DNA from: Phoronis ovalis
Taxonomy: Eukaryota; Phoronida; Phoronidae
NCBI GenBank assembly: GCA_028565635.1
Contig: JAOXYB010028033.1
Span: forward strand, 1-15,352
DNA: 15,352 nucleotides
Reading direction: 5' to 3'
The notes beneath the pieces were generated by a model. It was not told where the DNA came from. It did not search any database and saw only the letters and a program-made list of their open reading frames with translations. Positions within the stretch are counted from its first letter, which is position 1; each line of letters opens with the position of its first letter. Positions 1 through 9,412 of this stretch are shown piece after piece. The position numbers were made by a program, and so were the translations under genes.

Positions 1-315
1 TAGTTGTTTATTTTCCTGATTTACCTGTTTTCATATTTTGTTTGTAACATTTTTTAAAGTGTAACCGGCTAATGCATGCTTCGTAATAATTTGTCGTAAT
101 CTCTGCAGATTAAACTTTTAGAACCTACTTCATTTGCTTCAGTAGATAAGCAGACTATCAGTTGGTCACTTCCCCGTCATATTTGATATTCTCCTTTTCG
201 CGGATGCTATTTCTGGTAATTTGGTAACTTAAGTAGTATCCATTTAGTCTAACTAACTGTAGTATCATGTAGACATGACAGTATATATACATACATATCA
301 ACTTCATTTTTCTAG
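1..315. other. MAP3K4 intron (5' part of window)
   Basis: AT-rich intron sequence ending in the pyrimidine tract and acceptor for the exon at 316. The donor lies outside the window. Nothing else is seen here. Confidence 0.8.
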
Positions 316-386
316 GTGAGGGCCAGTTTGGAAAGGTTTATGCAGCGGTGAATATGGATACAGGAGGCATTATGGCCATGAAAGAG
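316..386 (+). CDS. MAP3K4: MAP3K4 exon: glycine-rich loop and ATP-anchoring lysine
   Basis: The acceptor is TTTTTCTAG at 315 and the exon enters in phase 1 (two bases complete a Gly codon). It reads [12 protein letters not shown], then a short VNMDTGG turn and MAMKE with the VAIK-type lysine. It ends in phase 0 before the donor GTATTC. The first glycine codon is split across the junction, so an upstream exon must end in G just outside the window. Confidence 0.9.
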
Positions 387-3300
387 GTATTCAGCATTAG
401 CTTGACTGGTGGATTTATTCCCTTATTGTAGACAGATGCTAATCAGTTCAATAAAAAAAATGTACTAAACAACTATCACTTATTGTAATACTGGTACTGT
501 ACTCAACAGCCGTTTTGCTGTATCCGTATATTAAGGTGTAACATCTTCTCCCCCAAAGCAGTTGAATTTATGACAATTAAGCTGTTTTAAAAATTATGAA
601 CGGTTTAATGACTGAGAAATAAGGAACTACAACTGTATGGAATTGTAACTGAATTAAAACGGTTTTCAGATAAAATTCCAACCAAATGACCACCAATCAA
701 TCAAAGACATTGCGGATGAAATAAAAAATTTCGAGGGTATCCGCCACGAGTGTCTGGTGAAATATTATGGAGTTGAAGTCCATAGGGTAAGCAGTTATAA
801 ATAATGACTTGTCTTCTCATACTCAATATCAGTATGTAAGCCTTGTATTTACTATAGTACCTTGTCGGATACATGGCATGTTTATATATCCTGTGTTACA
901 GTGATAGGCTTTTGTCACAAGAGATTCTAAAAGCCTATGACATCGAATACCACCAGAAATTTACCATCAATTGAAATTCATTTGTTTTAAGATAGCAACA
1001 GTAAATATATGTCTCAGTAAACACACGCATATTCCGATGGCTGGAGACATTTAGTGCCATGAAGGCAGTCAGTAACTGCAAACCCTCAAGCTCTTCTAAC
1101 ATTCGATTTTCTGTAGGATGAAATGATCATATTTATGGAGTATTGTGATGAGGGCACGGTGGAAGAAGCTGCTAAAATTGGTCTCACTGAACCAATGATT
1201 AGGAAATACACAAAAGAAATGTTGGTCGCTGTTAACGTGTTACATGAACATGCGATAGTACACAGGGACATAAAAGGTACGACATATTAATCACAAGTTT
1301 AAAGTCCGAAACTGAGTCATACTTTAAAGCTACGAGAGCTTTCGGTCTTGTCACAAGACCGTCATCAGTCTTAGTAACTGTGGCGAAAGCTCTCATAGCT
1401 TAAAAAGTGTGATTCGGTTTTGGACTTAAACTTGTGATTGATATAATTTTTGCTGAATCGAGATAAGCTCGAATGAACATTTATGCCGGTGGAACATATT
1501 GCTTATATTCATTAAGAAATTATAGTATCAGTTCCAAAGTTAAAGATATGTAGTTTGAACAAAGAAGTATTGGTTGCTGGTAAATCTAGTTTACTGTATG
1601 TTATCAGAAAAGGTGTGTCTATAGAGTATCCCTTAAATGTATAAGATATTTGATTTATAAGTGTTTTTTTAATTTGGGAATTCTGTAAAAGATTGTGTTT
1701 TGTTAAAAAAGTATATTGTAATTGTACTATTTTGTACATATTAACTAATTTTTGCAAAACGGTGTGAACACTCTTAAAAATAAAATAATTTTAAATTTAG
1801 TTTAAAATGTGTTTTTTGACTAAGTAGGAGCTAATATTTTTTTGACATCTGCTGGACTCCTGAAGCCGAGTGCCTGTAAATTACGATAAATATATGGCAT
1901 GTTCTTTGTGTAGGAGCGAACATTTTCTTGACATCTGCTGGACCACTTAAGCTGGGTGACTTTGGATGTTCTGTGAAGTTAAAGAATCATACGACAATGC
2001 CAGGGGAGATAAATAACTTTGTAGGAACAACAGGTTAGTAAAACACTTCATGAAGTAATATTATTAAAGCAACTTCAGTGATGTTTCTCGTAAGAAATTT
2101 ATTTTTCCTAATTTCAAGGAAATTGAAACACACAGAACAGTACAGCTGTTGAATGAGGCAATTCTCAGATGAGGGGTGTAGGGATCCCCCCCAGGGTGCA
2201 GTGCTCCCATTTAAAACTTGCAAAAAAAAGGTCGCAAAAAATAAAAAGTTTGCTGCTGGCATTTAAGATTCAATGGATACTCGCGGTTCGGACTTAACAG
2301 ACGACAATGCTCGCTGCTTGCGAAAAGGTGACACTATGAGCTATTTTGGTAACTTTGAACTAGTTTGATGGTTTTTGATTAACTGAGCACGAGGCAGACA
2401 CTAAATAACGATGGTGCCGATGAGTTTGATCATTCAATGAATGTTTTTGATCTAAAAATTCTTCTTTTGTTCAAATTTTGAACCATTTAATTTAATAAAT
2501 ACATTTCACAGAACTTTACAGAAATTGCAATATCTGCTACAGAATGAGGTGGAAAGTGTTGAAGAATATTTGATAAGTTTTTTATAGTATAAGGAGTTCA
2601 TAACGAATTTTTTCAATCATGCAATTTGTGATTGCTTTCTTAATCTAGAGGTTTCATTCTAATAGACAGCTTATGTGATTGTTAGAATTTTAAGAAGGTC
2701 AATGATTAAATAAATACTTTAATTTACTGTCACTGCAGCATTTATGGCACCTGAAGTAATCACAAGGAGTTCCTCAGAAGGCCACGGAAGAGCTGCTGAT
2801 ATCTGGAGTCTGGGATGTGTTGTCATAGAAATGACTACGGGAAAGGTTTGTACTTTATCCGTGGTAAAGTTGCCAAAAGTCTTTTTTAACATTGTACTTG
2901 TTCTTCTGGCCAGGGTGTCTTAAAAGTGAATATGGTGCTTTTGAGGTACATGTATGGATGTCATTGAAGTATTTCATAATTATAACAATGCTTCCAAAGT
3001 TTTAAAGAATATGAAAGAAAGGACTGAAGTTATCAAAATCACAATACAGTGTTAATTGAACAATGCATTTGTATTTGCTATCAACATTTTACAGCGACCA
3101 TGGCATGAACTTGAGAACAATTACCAGATTATGTTTAAAGTTGGAATGGGTGCCTTACCGACCATACCGGAAAGTCTCAGTGATGAAGGGAAAGACTTCT
3201 TGTCGCACTGTTTTGAACACGACCCAAAGCAGAGATATCTAGCAAGCCAGCTTGTGGATCATCCTTTTGTAAAGGTAAGATCTGTATTAATTTCACAATC

Positions 3301-3613
3301 TTGAGAATAGCTGTATTTTATTCCTCTAAATGTCCACTACACACTGAAACAATGCTTTTCTACCTGTCAATCAAATTATAAATGTGCTTAGTCACAGCTT
3401 CTGGTTGCATAGGTTGAAAGTTTTTCGATGGCTTTATTTTAGTGCAAGGTGAATCATTGTAAAGTCAAACAACTTCAGCATATAACAACATATATTGAAA
3501 ACATGATCCTTGTCATGGGTCATCTATCTATGGCCATGTTTTATTATTAGTATTCATTGCAGGTATATCAAGCTGACCACGACTTCATCAGTAGAGTGCC
3601 AGATAACCTTTAA
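316..3613 (+). CDS. MAP3K4: MAP3K4 (MEKK4/MTK1) orthologue, kinase domain and C-terminus, partial at 5' end
   Basis: Seven exons: 316-386, 670-786, 1117-1276, 1914-2033, 2739-2845, 3095-3274 and 3563-3613. All have GT-AG junctions and compatible phases, giving 268 residues up to the TAA at 3611-3613. Motifs in order are the glycine loop GEGQFGKV, the ATP lysine in MAMKE, HRDIKGAN (catalytic loop), [48 protein letters not shown] and DPKQRY. The [12 protein letters not shown] and [18 protein letters not shown] segments are hallmarks of MEKK4. In that family the kinase acts in the cytosol in stress signalling, phosphorylating MKK3/6 and MKK4/7 upstream of p38 and JNK. Exons for the start of the glycine loop, the autoinhibitory and GADD45-binding regions lie off the left edge. 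The C-terminus carries 16 residues after HPFVK, longer than the few I recall in vertebrate MAP3K4. All catalytic residues are intact, so I see no sign of a pseudogene. Confidence 0.95.
670..786 (+). CDS. MAP3K4: MAP3K4 exon: beta-3 to alpha-C and hinge approach
   Basis: This is a 39-codon exon, phase 0 at both ends, between GTTTTCAG and AGG|GTAAGC. It reads [18 protein letters not shown], then [19 protein letters not shown]. The IKFQPND and the 'YYGVE.HR' end are characteristic of MEKK4 kinases rather than MEKK1-3. Confidence 0.93.
1117..1276 (+). CDS. MAP3K4: MAP3K4 exon: hinge, alpha-E and HRD catalytic loop
   Basis: The exon is 160 nt and ends in phase 1. It starts [17 protein letters not shown] (hinge) and continues to [15 protein letters not shown]. 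The last base is the G of the next Gly codon, split by the intron inside HRDIK-G-AN. The donor is GTACGA. A MITE-like inverted repeat starts only 7 bp inside the following intron. Confidence 0.94.
1284..1444. mobile_element. Intronic MITE-like inverted repeat with nested palindrome
   Basis: Two arms of about 60 bp (1284-1344 and about 1384-1444) are reverse complements at roughly 85% by eye with one or two small gaps. Both arms contain ATCACAAGTTTA and GAGAGCTTTCG. The roughly 40-bp centre contains a 19-nt perfect palindrome at 1343-1361 (CGGTCTTGT-C-ACAAGACCG). There is no coding capacity. Fold-back structure and size suggest a non-autonomous DNA transposon. I could not define a target-site duplication, so the exact ends are uncertain. 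Confidence 0.6.
1825..1878 (+). pseudogene. Partial tandem duplicate of the MAP3K4 DFG exon
   Basis: From TAG at 1825 this stretch matches the acceptor and 5' part of the true exon (from TAG at 1911) at about 43 of 54 bases, an offset of 86 bp. From 1828 it translates A-N-I-F-L-T-S-A-G exactly as the real exon, then diverges to LLKPSA where the real one has PLKLGD. The DFG aspartate codon GAC is GCC (Ala) here. A TAG acceptor at 1825-1827 and a donor-like GTAAAT at 1876 would define a 48-nt exon. It is either a decayed duplicate or an alternative exon. Confidence 0.7.
1914..2033 (+). CDS. MAP3K4: MAP3K4 exon: DFG motif and activation segment
   Basis: The exon is 120 nt, phase 1 at both ends, between GTGTAG and ACAG|GTTAGT. 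It reads [20 protein letters not shown], then [19 protein letters not shown], and carries the catalytic-loop Asn, the DFG and the activation-loop Thr residues preceding FMAPE. Its first 50 bases are duplicated 86 bp upstream. Confidence 0.95.
2034..2738 (+). other. MAP3K4 intron with a repeat-like patch
   Basis: The donor is GTTAGT and the acceptor CTGCAG. The only non-uniform part is 2155-2235, with CAGATGAGGGGTG, a GGGATCCCCCCC run and an A-rich stretch, probably a remnant of a dispersed repeat. The minus-strand open frame at 2035-2262 is not supported as a gene. Confidence 0.6.
2739..2845 (+). CDS. MAP3K4: MAP3K4 exon: APE motif and alpha-F
   Basis: The exon is 107 nt after CACTGCAG, and its first two bases complete an Ala codon. 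It reads [20 protein letters not shown], then [15 protein letters not shown], ending in phase 0 before GTTTGT. The MAPE and D.WSLG motifs are intact. Confidence 0.94.
3095..3274 (+). CDS. MAP3K4: MAP3K4 exon: C-lobe helices G to I
   Basis: This 60-codon exon starts after TTTTACAG, phase 0 at both ends, with donor GTAAGA. It begins [19 protein letters not shown] and ends [10 protein letters not shown]. The conserved Arg of DPKQRY, which closes the kinase fold, is present. The frame stays open upstream of the acceptor to 3056 and downstream of the donor to 3301, but those flanks are intron. Confidence 0.95.
3563..3613 (+). CDS. MAP3K4: MAP3K4 terminal coding exon with stop
   Basis: After TTCATTGCAG the exon reads 16 codons, [16 protein letters not shown], then TAA. 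The VY start lines up with the short VCTDEE-type tail of vertebrate MAP3K4; the rest is a lineage-specific extension. Confidence 0.85.
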   Translation, partial: VYQADHDFISRVPDNL

Positions 3614-4995
3614 GATGAAGTGGCTACAATGTACGCTCCTCAAGATTTCGTTGTTCCAGCTTCATTGATCAAACTGCAGCATGATTAATTTTTATCAGCA
3701 TCACAAAGATCAAGCACTTTAATTTGTTGTACTGTTCATGTAGGATTCTGCAAGTAATTTGAGTGCAACCTATGGTGCAAAGAAAAAGGTGCCTAGTAAA
3801 TAGTCTACTGCCTGTCAAGACGTGTGTCTCATTTTATGTAATATATGTCTCTTTAAATGTTTTTATTATAATAATAGTTAATTGGAATTGTACAGAATAG
3901 ATACTTTTATCGAAGTTCAGAATTTTATACTGGAATTTGTTATTTCACTGGATAGCCGTTCGGAGGTTTTACTTGGCATGCTGTGGGATTTAACTTCACG
4001 TCGTTTATGGTCTTCTCGTTTGGACATCATACTTTTTAGAATAGATCCTTTGTTCAGGTTTTAACCACAAGCATGATAAATTTATGAGCCCACGTCATGT
4101 TGTTAAAAAAAATGTTGAATTACTATTGAAGTCTTTAAATTATCGGCAATGTGAGTGATGATTTGATATTAGTTGTGCTCAATAATGCAATCTTTGCCTC
4201 TTAGAGAATTGTAATTTAGCTACTGCATTTCATTATATCCTGAAGCTTAGGATAATGTTCCAGTTTCATCCTGCGAGAACAGACTTCCAAATTCAGTAAC
4301 TGTTACATTTATTACTAAAGACAGGATTGTGAGTTTGTGGTTTACAACCTTGATTTGCAAGCATATTTTAAAATTTTATAAATGAGAATGTCATAATTTT
4401 CAATCATATTTGTATTAACGGACTGCATAGATCACAAGAAAATGAGATATGCGCATAAAATACTACTTTGGTCATAAAATATTTTAAGAAATGATAGTGT
4501 GAAGTGGTGAAAATGGTATAAGCATTCACTGAAGTTCTGTTAGGAATGTATATATAGATTTATGACTTGATCTTTGTTCATTTAGAGGTTTTGTAATTTA
4601 TCAAATCAATCTAGTTTGTAGAAGCTTCCAAATGTGTATTTAGGTGGTTGACCAATCAAGTTATCAGAGGAAAATAGACTCATATAATGTGTGATAAGTG
4701 TATATAAAATGTATATATGAAGAAAATAATAATGGTTCAATATTAAAAATAATTTCAAAATAATAGTCATTTGAAATATGCTTAGAATGCATTACATACA
4801 ATTTTACATGGTAGAAACAATGCTAATAAAATTCAAGTGTTAACTTATTATGGTGACCATCTCTCCTTCTTATGAGATAGCGAAACTGGTTTTGCCTTTG
4901 GAAGTTATATTCCGGTATCAATACATCTCTCGCATGAATCTGATAATTTTCTTTTGCACAAATGACAATAAAATACGTGTGTGTATCTCGTATTT
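3614..4995 (+). other. Probable MAP3K4 3' UTR
   Basis: The stretch is AT-rich and has no sustained coding signal after the stop. It ends at the best poly(A) signal in the area. It contains an earlier AATAAA at 4825-4830 and three copies of the Pumilio-type octamer TGTATATA (4547, 4699, 4710). The open frame at 3882-4064 shows no recognisable motif and is treated as chance. The exact 3' end is inferred. Confidence 0.55.
4967..4972 (+). promoter_or_regulatory. Candidate poly(A) signal AATAAA
   Basis: AATAAA is followed within 10 bases by a GU-rich stretch (CGTGTGTGTATCTCG), the usual layout of a cleavage site. It lies about 1.35 kb after the MAP3K4 stop. An alternative AATAAA at 4825-4830 lacks such a GU-rich downstream element. 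Confidence 0.55.
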
Positions 4996-5210
4996 CATTC
5001 AGTAAATTTTCAAGCTACTCCATATTTGACAATACTTGTACGATCACGAGACAAGATTTTCTGTCATTCTTTAGCTTTTGGAACAATTGACTCATCCTAT
5101 ACCACCAGCAAAATTCTTAAAATCTAGACACTGTGCTAGCAGGGTATCTTTAACTTTGACCCACCGAATTATATCGTACCTTTGAAAATTTTTTTTTGCA
5201 TATTTTGCAG

Positions 5211-5352
5211 CAAGGTAAGACTTGTACCGCATCTACATACAAGTTCAATTATGTCTCGACCTGGATCAGGTCAGACTTTTGCTCCGGCAGCAAGTGGTCA
5301 AACCTCTCTAAAATACCATTCAATACCATCATCAAGCATAAATGGAAAGTGA
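5211..5352 (+). other. Exon-like pocket of unknown function
   Basis: A good polypyrimidine tract and acceptor (TTTTTTTTTGCATATTTTGCAG, ending at 5210) precede a less AT-rich stretch. A 33-codon frame starts at ATG 5251 with A at -3, reads MSRPGSGQTFAPAASG, and stops at TGA 5350-5352. A second frame from 5211 is also open past this point. No family is recognised. It could be an exon of an unseen transcript or chance. Confidence 0.2.
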
Positions 5353-5977
5353 TTGTCTTTATGTCTTGATCCTAAAAGTAATTTAGTATATATATTAATA
5401 TCTCAAGATTTATCTTGAGTATACCATGTATTATATTGCATACATGCAGAAAAACACACTTCACAATTGAAAGTCTGTACAGAGACAAGCATTCAGCAGG
5501 ACTTGTTTTTAATGGACAAAGCTTACTGTTTTGAATTGATGCATTCTACACTACTAGAGTTTTTACAGGCAGGGGTGAAATACATGCATTTTGCACCATA
5601 CACATGTATACACCAGTGTATTATTATCATTTATTTTTTGTTTATTTATTAAACTTATTTTAATAGGGTAACCTGGCTCAGCCAAAGGTTGCTTTCCATT
5701 ATTAAATACATTTAAAACGCATGGCAATACATCACATAAAATAAATCATCATATATGACATAAGTTAAAAAAATAAAACAAACAAATCAACATAAAAAAT
5801 TACACTCCAAATTGACACGTATCAATCACAGCTGTGCTTCAGAGGCCAGAATAAGTAGGTTGGCACATGTATAATCAATGTCTTTAGAAGCATGGAACAT
5901 GGACTGGTCAAACGTTGTATTATTACCTCCATTTACCTTATGATTGTAAAAAACGATCTATCTGCATACTCGAAACA

Positions 5978-7035
5978 GGCGAAAACATGTTAGGCAAAGA
6001 TTCGGATCGACAGTTGACGCACTTTTAAAGGTCACTCTAAAATATACCATTTACAATTATAGCCTATAACACCCACTCCCTATATGGCTTTCTTCTAACC
6101 CCCTTTGATCGAATCATTTAGGCAATGCTTTGTACTGTCTTTGCAGCTGTAAATATGCCATGATGTACTGTCTCGGGAACAAATATGGCCATAATGAAAG
6201 TGATCAAACCTGACCTGTATTTATGCTGTACTACATAGGAAATTTGTCCAATAAAAACTGAAGATGTTATCGTGGTATCATCTTGGACACGGCCTTCAGC
6301 TGGCCATATAGGAAGTTAACTGTATTCTGGTTTCTATTTACCTTCGGAATTAAAACCTATCAGAGTTCTCAAGATCTGGGCAAAAACAGGTTTTGATGAC
6401 TGGAATTTTCTGATCAGCAATTGATCCACTTTCCAATGTCATGAAAAAATAGAACTAATTACTCTATAACATCTATGGCCTTCTTAACAATTGACTTAAG
6501 AGCGCCTCCGAGTCGATCCAGGCAACACTCGGCCTTGTGTTTAAAGATATACCATGAAGTACTGTCTTTGGAACAGCATGTCGAAAGGTACCTGTTTTGA
6601 CCCACATTTGCCAAAATGCTTTTATTGTGAAAAAGGGAAATGACATTGCATGATTATATGCCCGTGCATTGTGAGTGCTGGGCATAAAAAAGATGTTGAA
6701 GTTTCATACGAGTGTGTGACCCTATTGTCTATTGAACAACATACATGTATTCTAGAACACTACCTATAGGCCAACACGGGCCTTTATAAATCCACCTTTA
6801 AATCGCATGCACAGGCAATGCTTCTTCTCTTTGGCTATAGACCGGTATAGACGTACTATTTTGGAAACAAACATGGCCTCCAGTCAGCCATACTGGAAGT
6901 GATGCAAGTCAAATCAACTTGACTTTTCAAGATATATGCTGTTCAAAAATAGCTTGAGACTGAGCAAAAATGTCAAAGATTGGATGGACATTTCACCCAC
7001 TTTTTAAGGTCATTCTAAAATACTACCTATAGCAG
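5978..7035. repeat. Degenerate repeat block, about three diverged copies
   Basis: Related segments recur. 'CACTTTTAAAGGTCACTCTA' at 6020 resembles 'CACTTTTTAAGGTCATTCTA' near 6998, with a weaker relative near 6428. 'AGGCAATGCTT' occurs near 6120 and 6812, with a relative at 6519. 'TACTGTCT..GGAACA' occurs near 6168 and 6557. 'GGCCTTCAGCTGGCCATATAGGAAGT' near 6292 matches 'GGCCTCCAGTCAGCCATACTGGAAGT' near 6875. Order is kept, so this looks like old tandem copies of unequal length (about 300-590 bp). No long open frame fits a protein. Confidence 0.5.
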
Positions 7036-7039
7036 AATA

Positions 7040-7421
7040 GCACCCAACGAGGATAATTTTTTATAACTTTATATAGCAAACCATCGAGTCTGTTCCCCAT
7101 ACGAGTTTGGCTGCCTGGCAAACCATACACAGTTCATCTAGCTGGTAATGGGGAACAGATCTAATTCCTAGCACGAAACCCCATAAAGCAACATCTTTTT
7201 TTTGCAAATTTCAGCTGGCAGATAGAATTCCCCTGCATTTTTTATTTTAGCTGGCTGGTGAATTAAAAAAAATTCAGCTTGCTGGTGAGTGGGGAACTGA
7301 GATGACCTTCCAAGCTACATTACCAAATGGTTTATCTAAGAATGAAACATGTTAAAAAATATTCATGTGTAACTTATATACATGTTATATAAAGCCATAA
7401 AAAATTATCCTCGTTGGGTGC
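7040..7421. mobile_element. MITE-like element with 36-bp terminal inverted repeats
   Basis: The left end starts GCACCCAACGAGGATAATTT. The reverse complement of the right end gives the same sequence and continues, matching 34 of 36 bases. The element is 382 bp with no coding frame. Inside are an inverted pair CTGTTCCCCAT / ATGGGGAACAG (around 7090 and 7147) and several CAGCTGGC / AGCTGGCTGGTGA motifs. No clear target-site duplication was found at these limits; CAGAA precedes the repeat on both sides with a 2-base indel, so the ends may extend slightly. It inserted next to the degenerate repeat block. Confidence 0.7.
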
Positions 7422-8490
7422 TTCTGATACATGTATGGTATTGCAAAAAAGGCAGTATATATAATGCACGATAATGGCAGAGGATACAGCTATGCGCCAA
7501 TTAAAAGTGGATGGAAAATTAATGTGTTCTTATACCAATTTATTCTACAGGGACACTATTTGATTTGGGAAGTTTACACAAAACCCCTGCAAAATATGAA
7601 AAGAACAAACATTTTGTACTTACTAATAGAATGAATGAATACAAGTTCTTTACTAACATAGGTGTATGTTGGAAGATTCAAATCATCAACATGATAATTG
7701 CATGGCTGTGATTTTACAACTGTATTAAGTAAAATACAATTTATGTACCACATAGTACACTGTCAAATGTTTTACATATTAAATGTATTTATAGATCTGT
7801 AGTCACTGAATCGTATTTTAAAAGGTGCCTGAAATTAGTATCTCAGAGTTGATAGTCGCGTATTGGATTTCATAGATGCAATTTAATATATCATGATTTT
7901 GCGACTGAATCGCGTTCCTATCTGCATCTACAGATGCATTTTAAATAGTTTTTTTTAAGTAGAATTTATTGATGATTTCACTCTCCTGGGCGGCAATTTG
8001 ACTTGAAGACCCATCTGAACATGATTAATACGAGATAATCACATTTTAATGTCTTATTATGTGTAACTGATTAGCTCTTTATTGGGTTTTAAGGAAATAT
8101 TGGACTATCTTTAATAAGTGTTTTGGCTTGCAAAACAAACTTCTGATCACCTCCATGTAAATATTTTCAATAGAATTTCCATGCCGAGTATGGCAAAAGG
8201 TGATTTACGCTTCTTGCCGTGACTTTCACAATAATTGTGTTTCCATGATGAGCATGCAAGGTTGTATACACTGCACAAATTTCCCTATGTATGGGACTAA
8301 AAAAATAAACTTACTGTTTATTTAACGTTTGGAAGAGTTTTTTTTTGAAAATAAAATCCCATTACACACAGAATTTCGCTTAAATAAGCCGATTTTGTTT
8401 GATTAACTGACAATCTTCAAAATCTTCCTTATGTATCGCAAACAGTAATTTAAAAAAATCTAAAATATTAATGCCAGGAGTACAAAGAAG
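7422..8490. other. Intergenic, no gene seen
   Basis: AT-rich and without coding signal. The open frame at 7431-7634 has no recognisable motif. The 24-base word at 7963-7986 (GAATTTATTGATGATTTCAC with CTCT following) recurs at 12460 with two differences. Confidence 0.5.
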
Positions 8491-8581
8491 TTAATAATCG
8501 CCCCCTCTCTATTAATCGCCCCTCTAATAATCGCCCCCTTAAAAGCAGTTTTTTTTAATAATCGCCCAGGTCGATTATTTG
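8491..8581. repeat. Short tandem array of 'AATAATCGCCCCCT'-type units
   Basis: Four imperfect units contain ATTAATCGCCCC or AATAATCGCCC, near 8492, 8510, 8525 and 8557. The last is followed by an inverted copy (CGATTATT at 8572-8579), giving a small hairpin around CCCAGGT. It is followed by TTTGAGAAAATACGGTA, which I believe belongs to a dispersed repeat family in invertebrates, from memory only. Confidence 0.55.
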
Positions 8582-8976
8582 AGAAAATACGGTACTGAAA
8601 TGGATTAAATTAAAATCAAAATCAAATTTACCTTCTCACTTAATTAGAATGAACACTCTGTGTATCAAGTTATGTTCAAAACTTACAACTGTTGTAACAA
8701 TATTTCAGACCGTTATTTTACCACCAAGGCTGCGTCATGCATAATACCCACCGGCCGCCCATGGGAATTAACCTTAACCTATATGCTAGCCTCTATTTAT
8801 AGCTTCCGAATTAAAAAGATCTCTCTCAGTCAGAGTTTCCTATTAACATGCAGTACACAATCGCAGAGTTATTTTGAATGCAATTTCCTATAACCCACCA
8901 ATCACAGACACATGGCACATGCACAGAATGATTGTTCAAATTAGATATATTCCCACATACAACCATACAGCCAGCC

Positions 8977-9012
8977 ACTCACACACACACAAACACATAC
9001 ACACATAACACA

Positions 9013-9057
<45 letters not shown>
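8977..9057. repeat. (CA)n microsatellite
   Basis: An interrupted CA-rich tract from about 8977 leads into a pure run of about 43 bp (9014-9056). The frames read across it are only Thr-His or Cys-Val repeats and are not genes. Confidence 0.97.
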
Positions 9058-9059
<2 letters not shown>

Positions 9060-9145
9060 GGCTTGTTCAGCGGGCCAAACTCTTGTTTTAAGTCTCCTGA
9101 CCCATGCACACAATTCTCTCTGATATAAAATTATCAATTGCTTAC

Positions 9146-9412
9146 TTGTTCGCAATTCAATTGACCTCGAAGGGCTTTGCTTTTCTCCAAGCTTGGTAGA
9201 AATTCGCATTGTATAGTTTCCACCCGACGTTAAATTCTCAAAGGTAAAAGAACATGCTGGAGTACTCGCAGCAGGCCCCCAAACACCATCGGAGTCTTGC
9301 CTCTCAAAAATAAAACTGTCATATTTGCCATTCAGTGGGGAGTCCCACTCAACACATATTTTTGTTTCTTTTATATATGTGTATCTGATAATACCAGGTA
9401 AAAAGGTAATAT
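9146..9412 (-). CDS. Fibronectin type III domain exon of an unidentified gene
   Basis: On the minus strand a 267-nt exon lies between the acceptor GCGTTGCAG (just above 9412) and the donor AA|GTAAGC (at 9145). It is phase 1 at both ends and encodes 89 residues, about one FN3 domain. Landmarks are LPGIIRYTYIKETKICVEWDSP with the strand-B Trp, GKYDSFIFERQDSDGVW, FTFENLTSGGNYTMRIST with the core Leu and Tyr, and a terminal IELRT. FN3 domains mediate extracellular binding in adhesion molecules, receptor phosphatases and similar proteins. Phase 1-1 is the usual shuffling phase for FN3 exons. A single-domain exon cannot name the gene. Neighbouring exons were not found within about 500 bp on either side. 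Confidence 0.8.

Noticed and set aside
1086-1271. Minus-strand open frame of 61 codons
   Set aside because: It is the antisense shadow of the MAP3K4 HRD exon.
5205-5222. GGTAAGACT (G-K-T) as a Walker A
   Set aside because: The needed Gly five residues earlier is absent and the sequence is preceded by an acceptor; no NB-ARC context.
8641-8976. Open frame 8660-8893 and the GC-richer patch near 8740-8770
   Set aside because: There is no domain pattern, and no splice-compatible partner for the FN3 exon was visible on the minus strand.
8932-9209. Open frames on both strands across the CA tract
   Set aside because: Thr-His and Cys-Val runs come from the microsatellite. Only the FN3 part of the minus frame is real.
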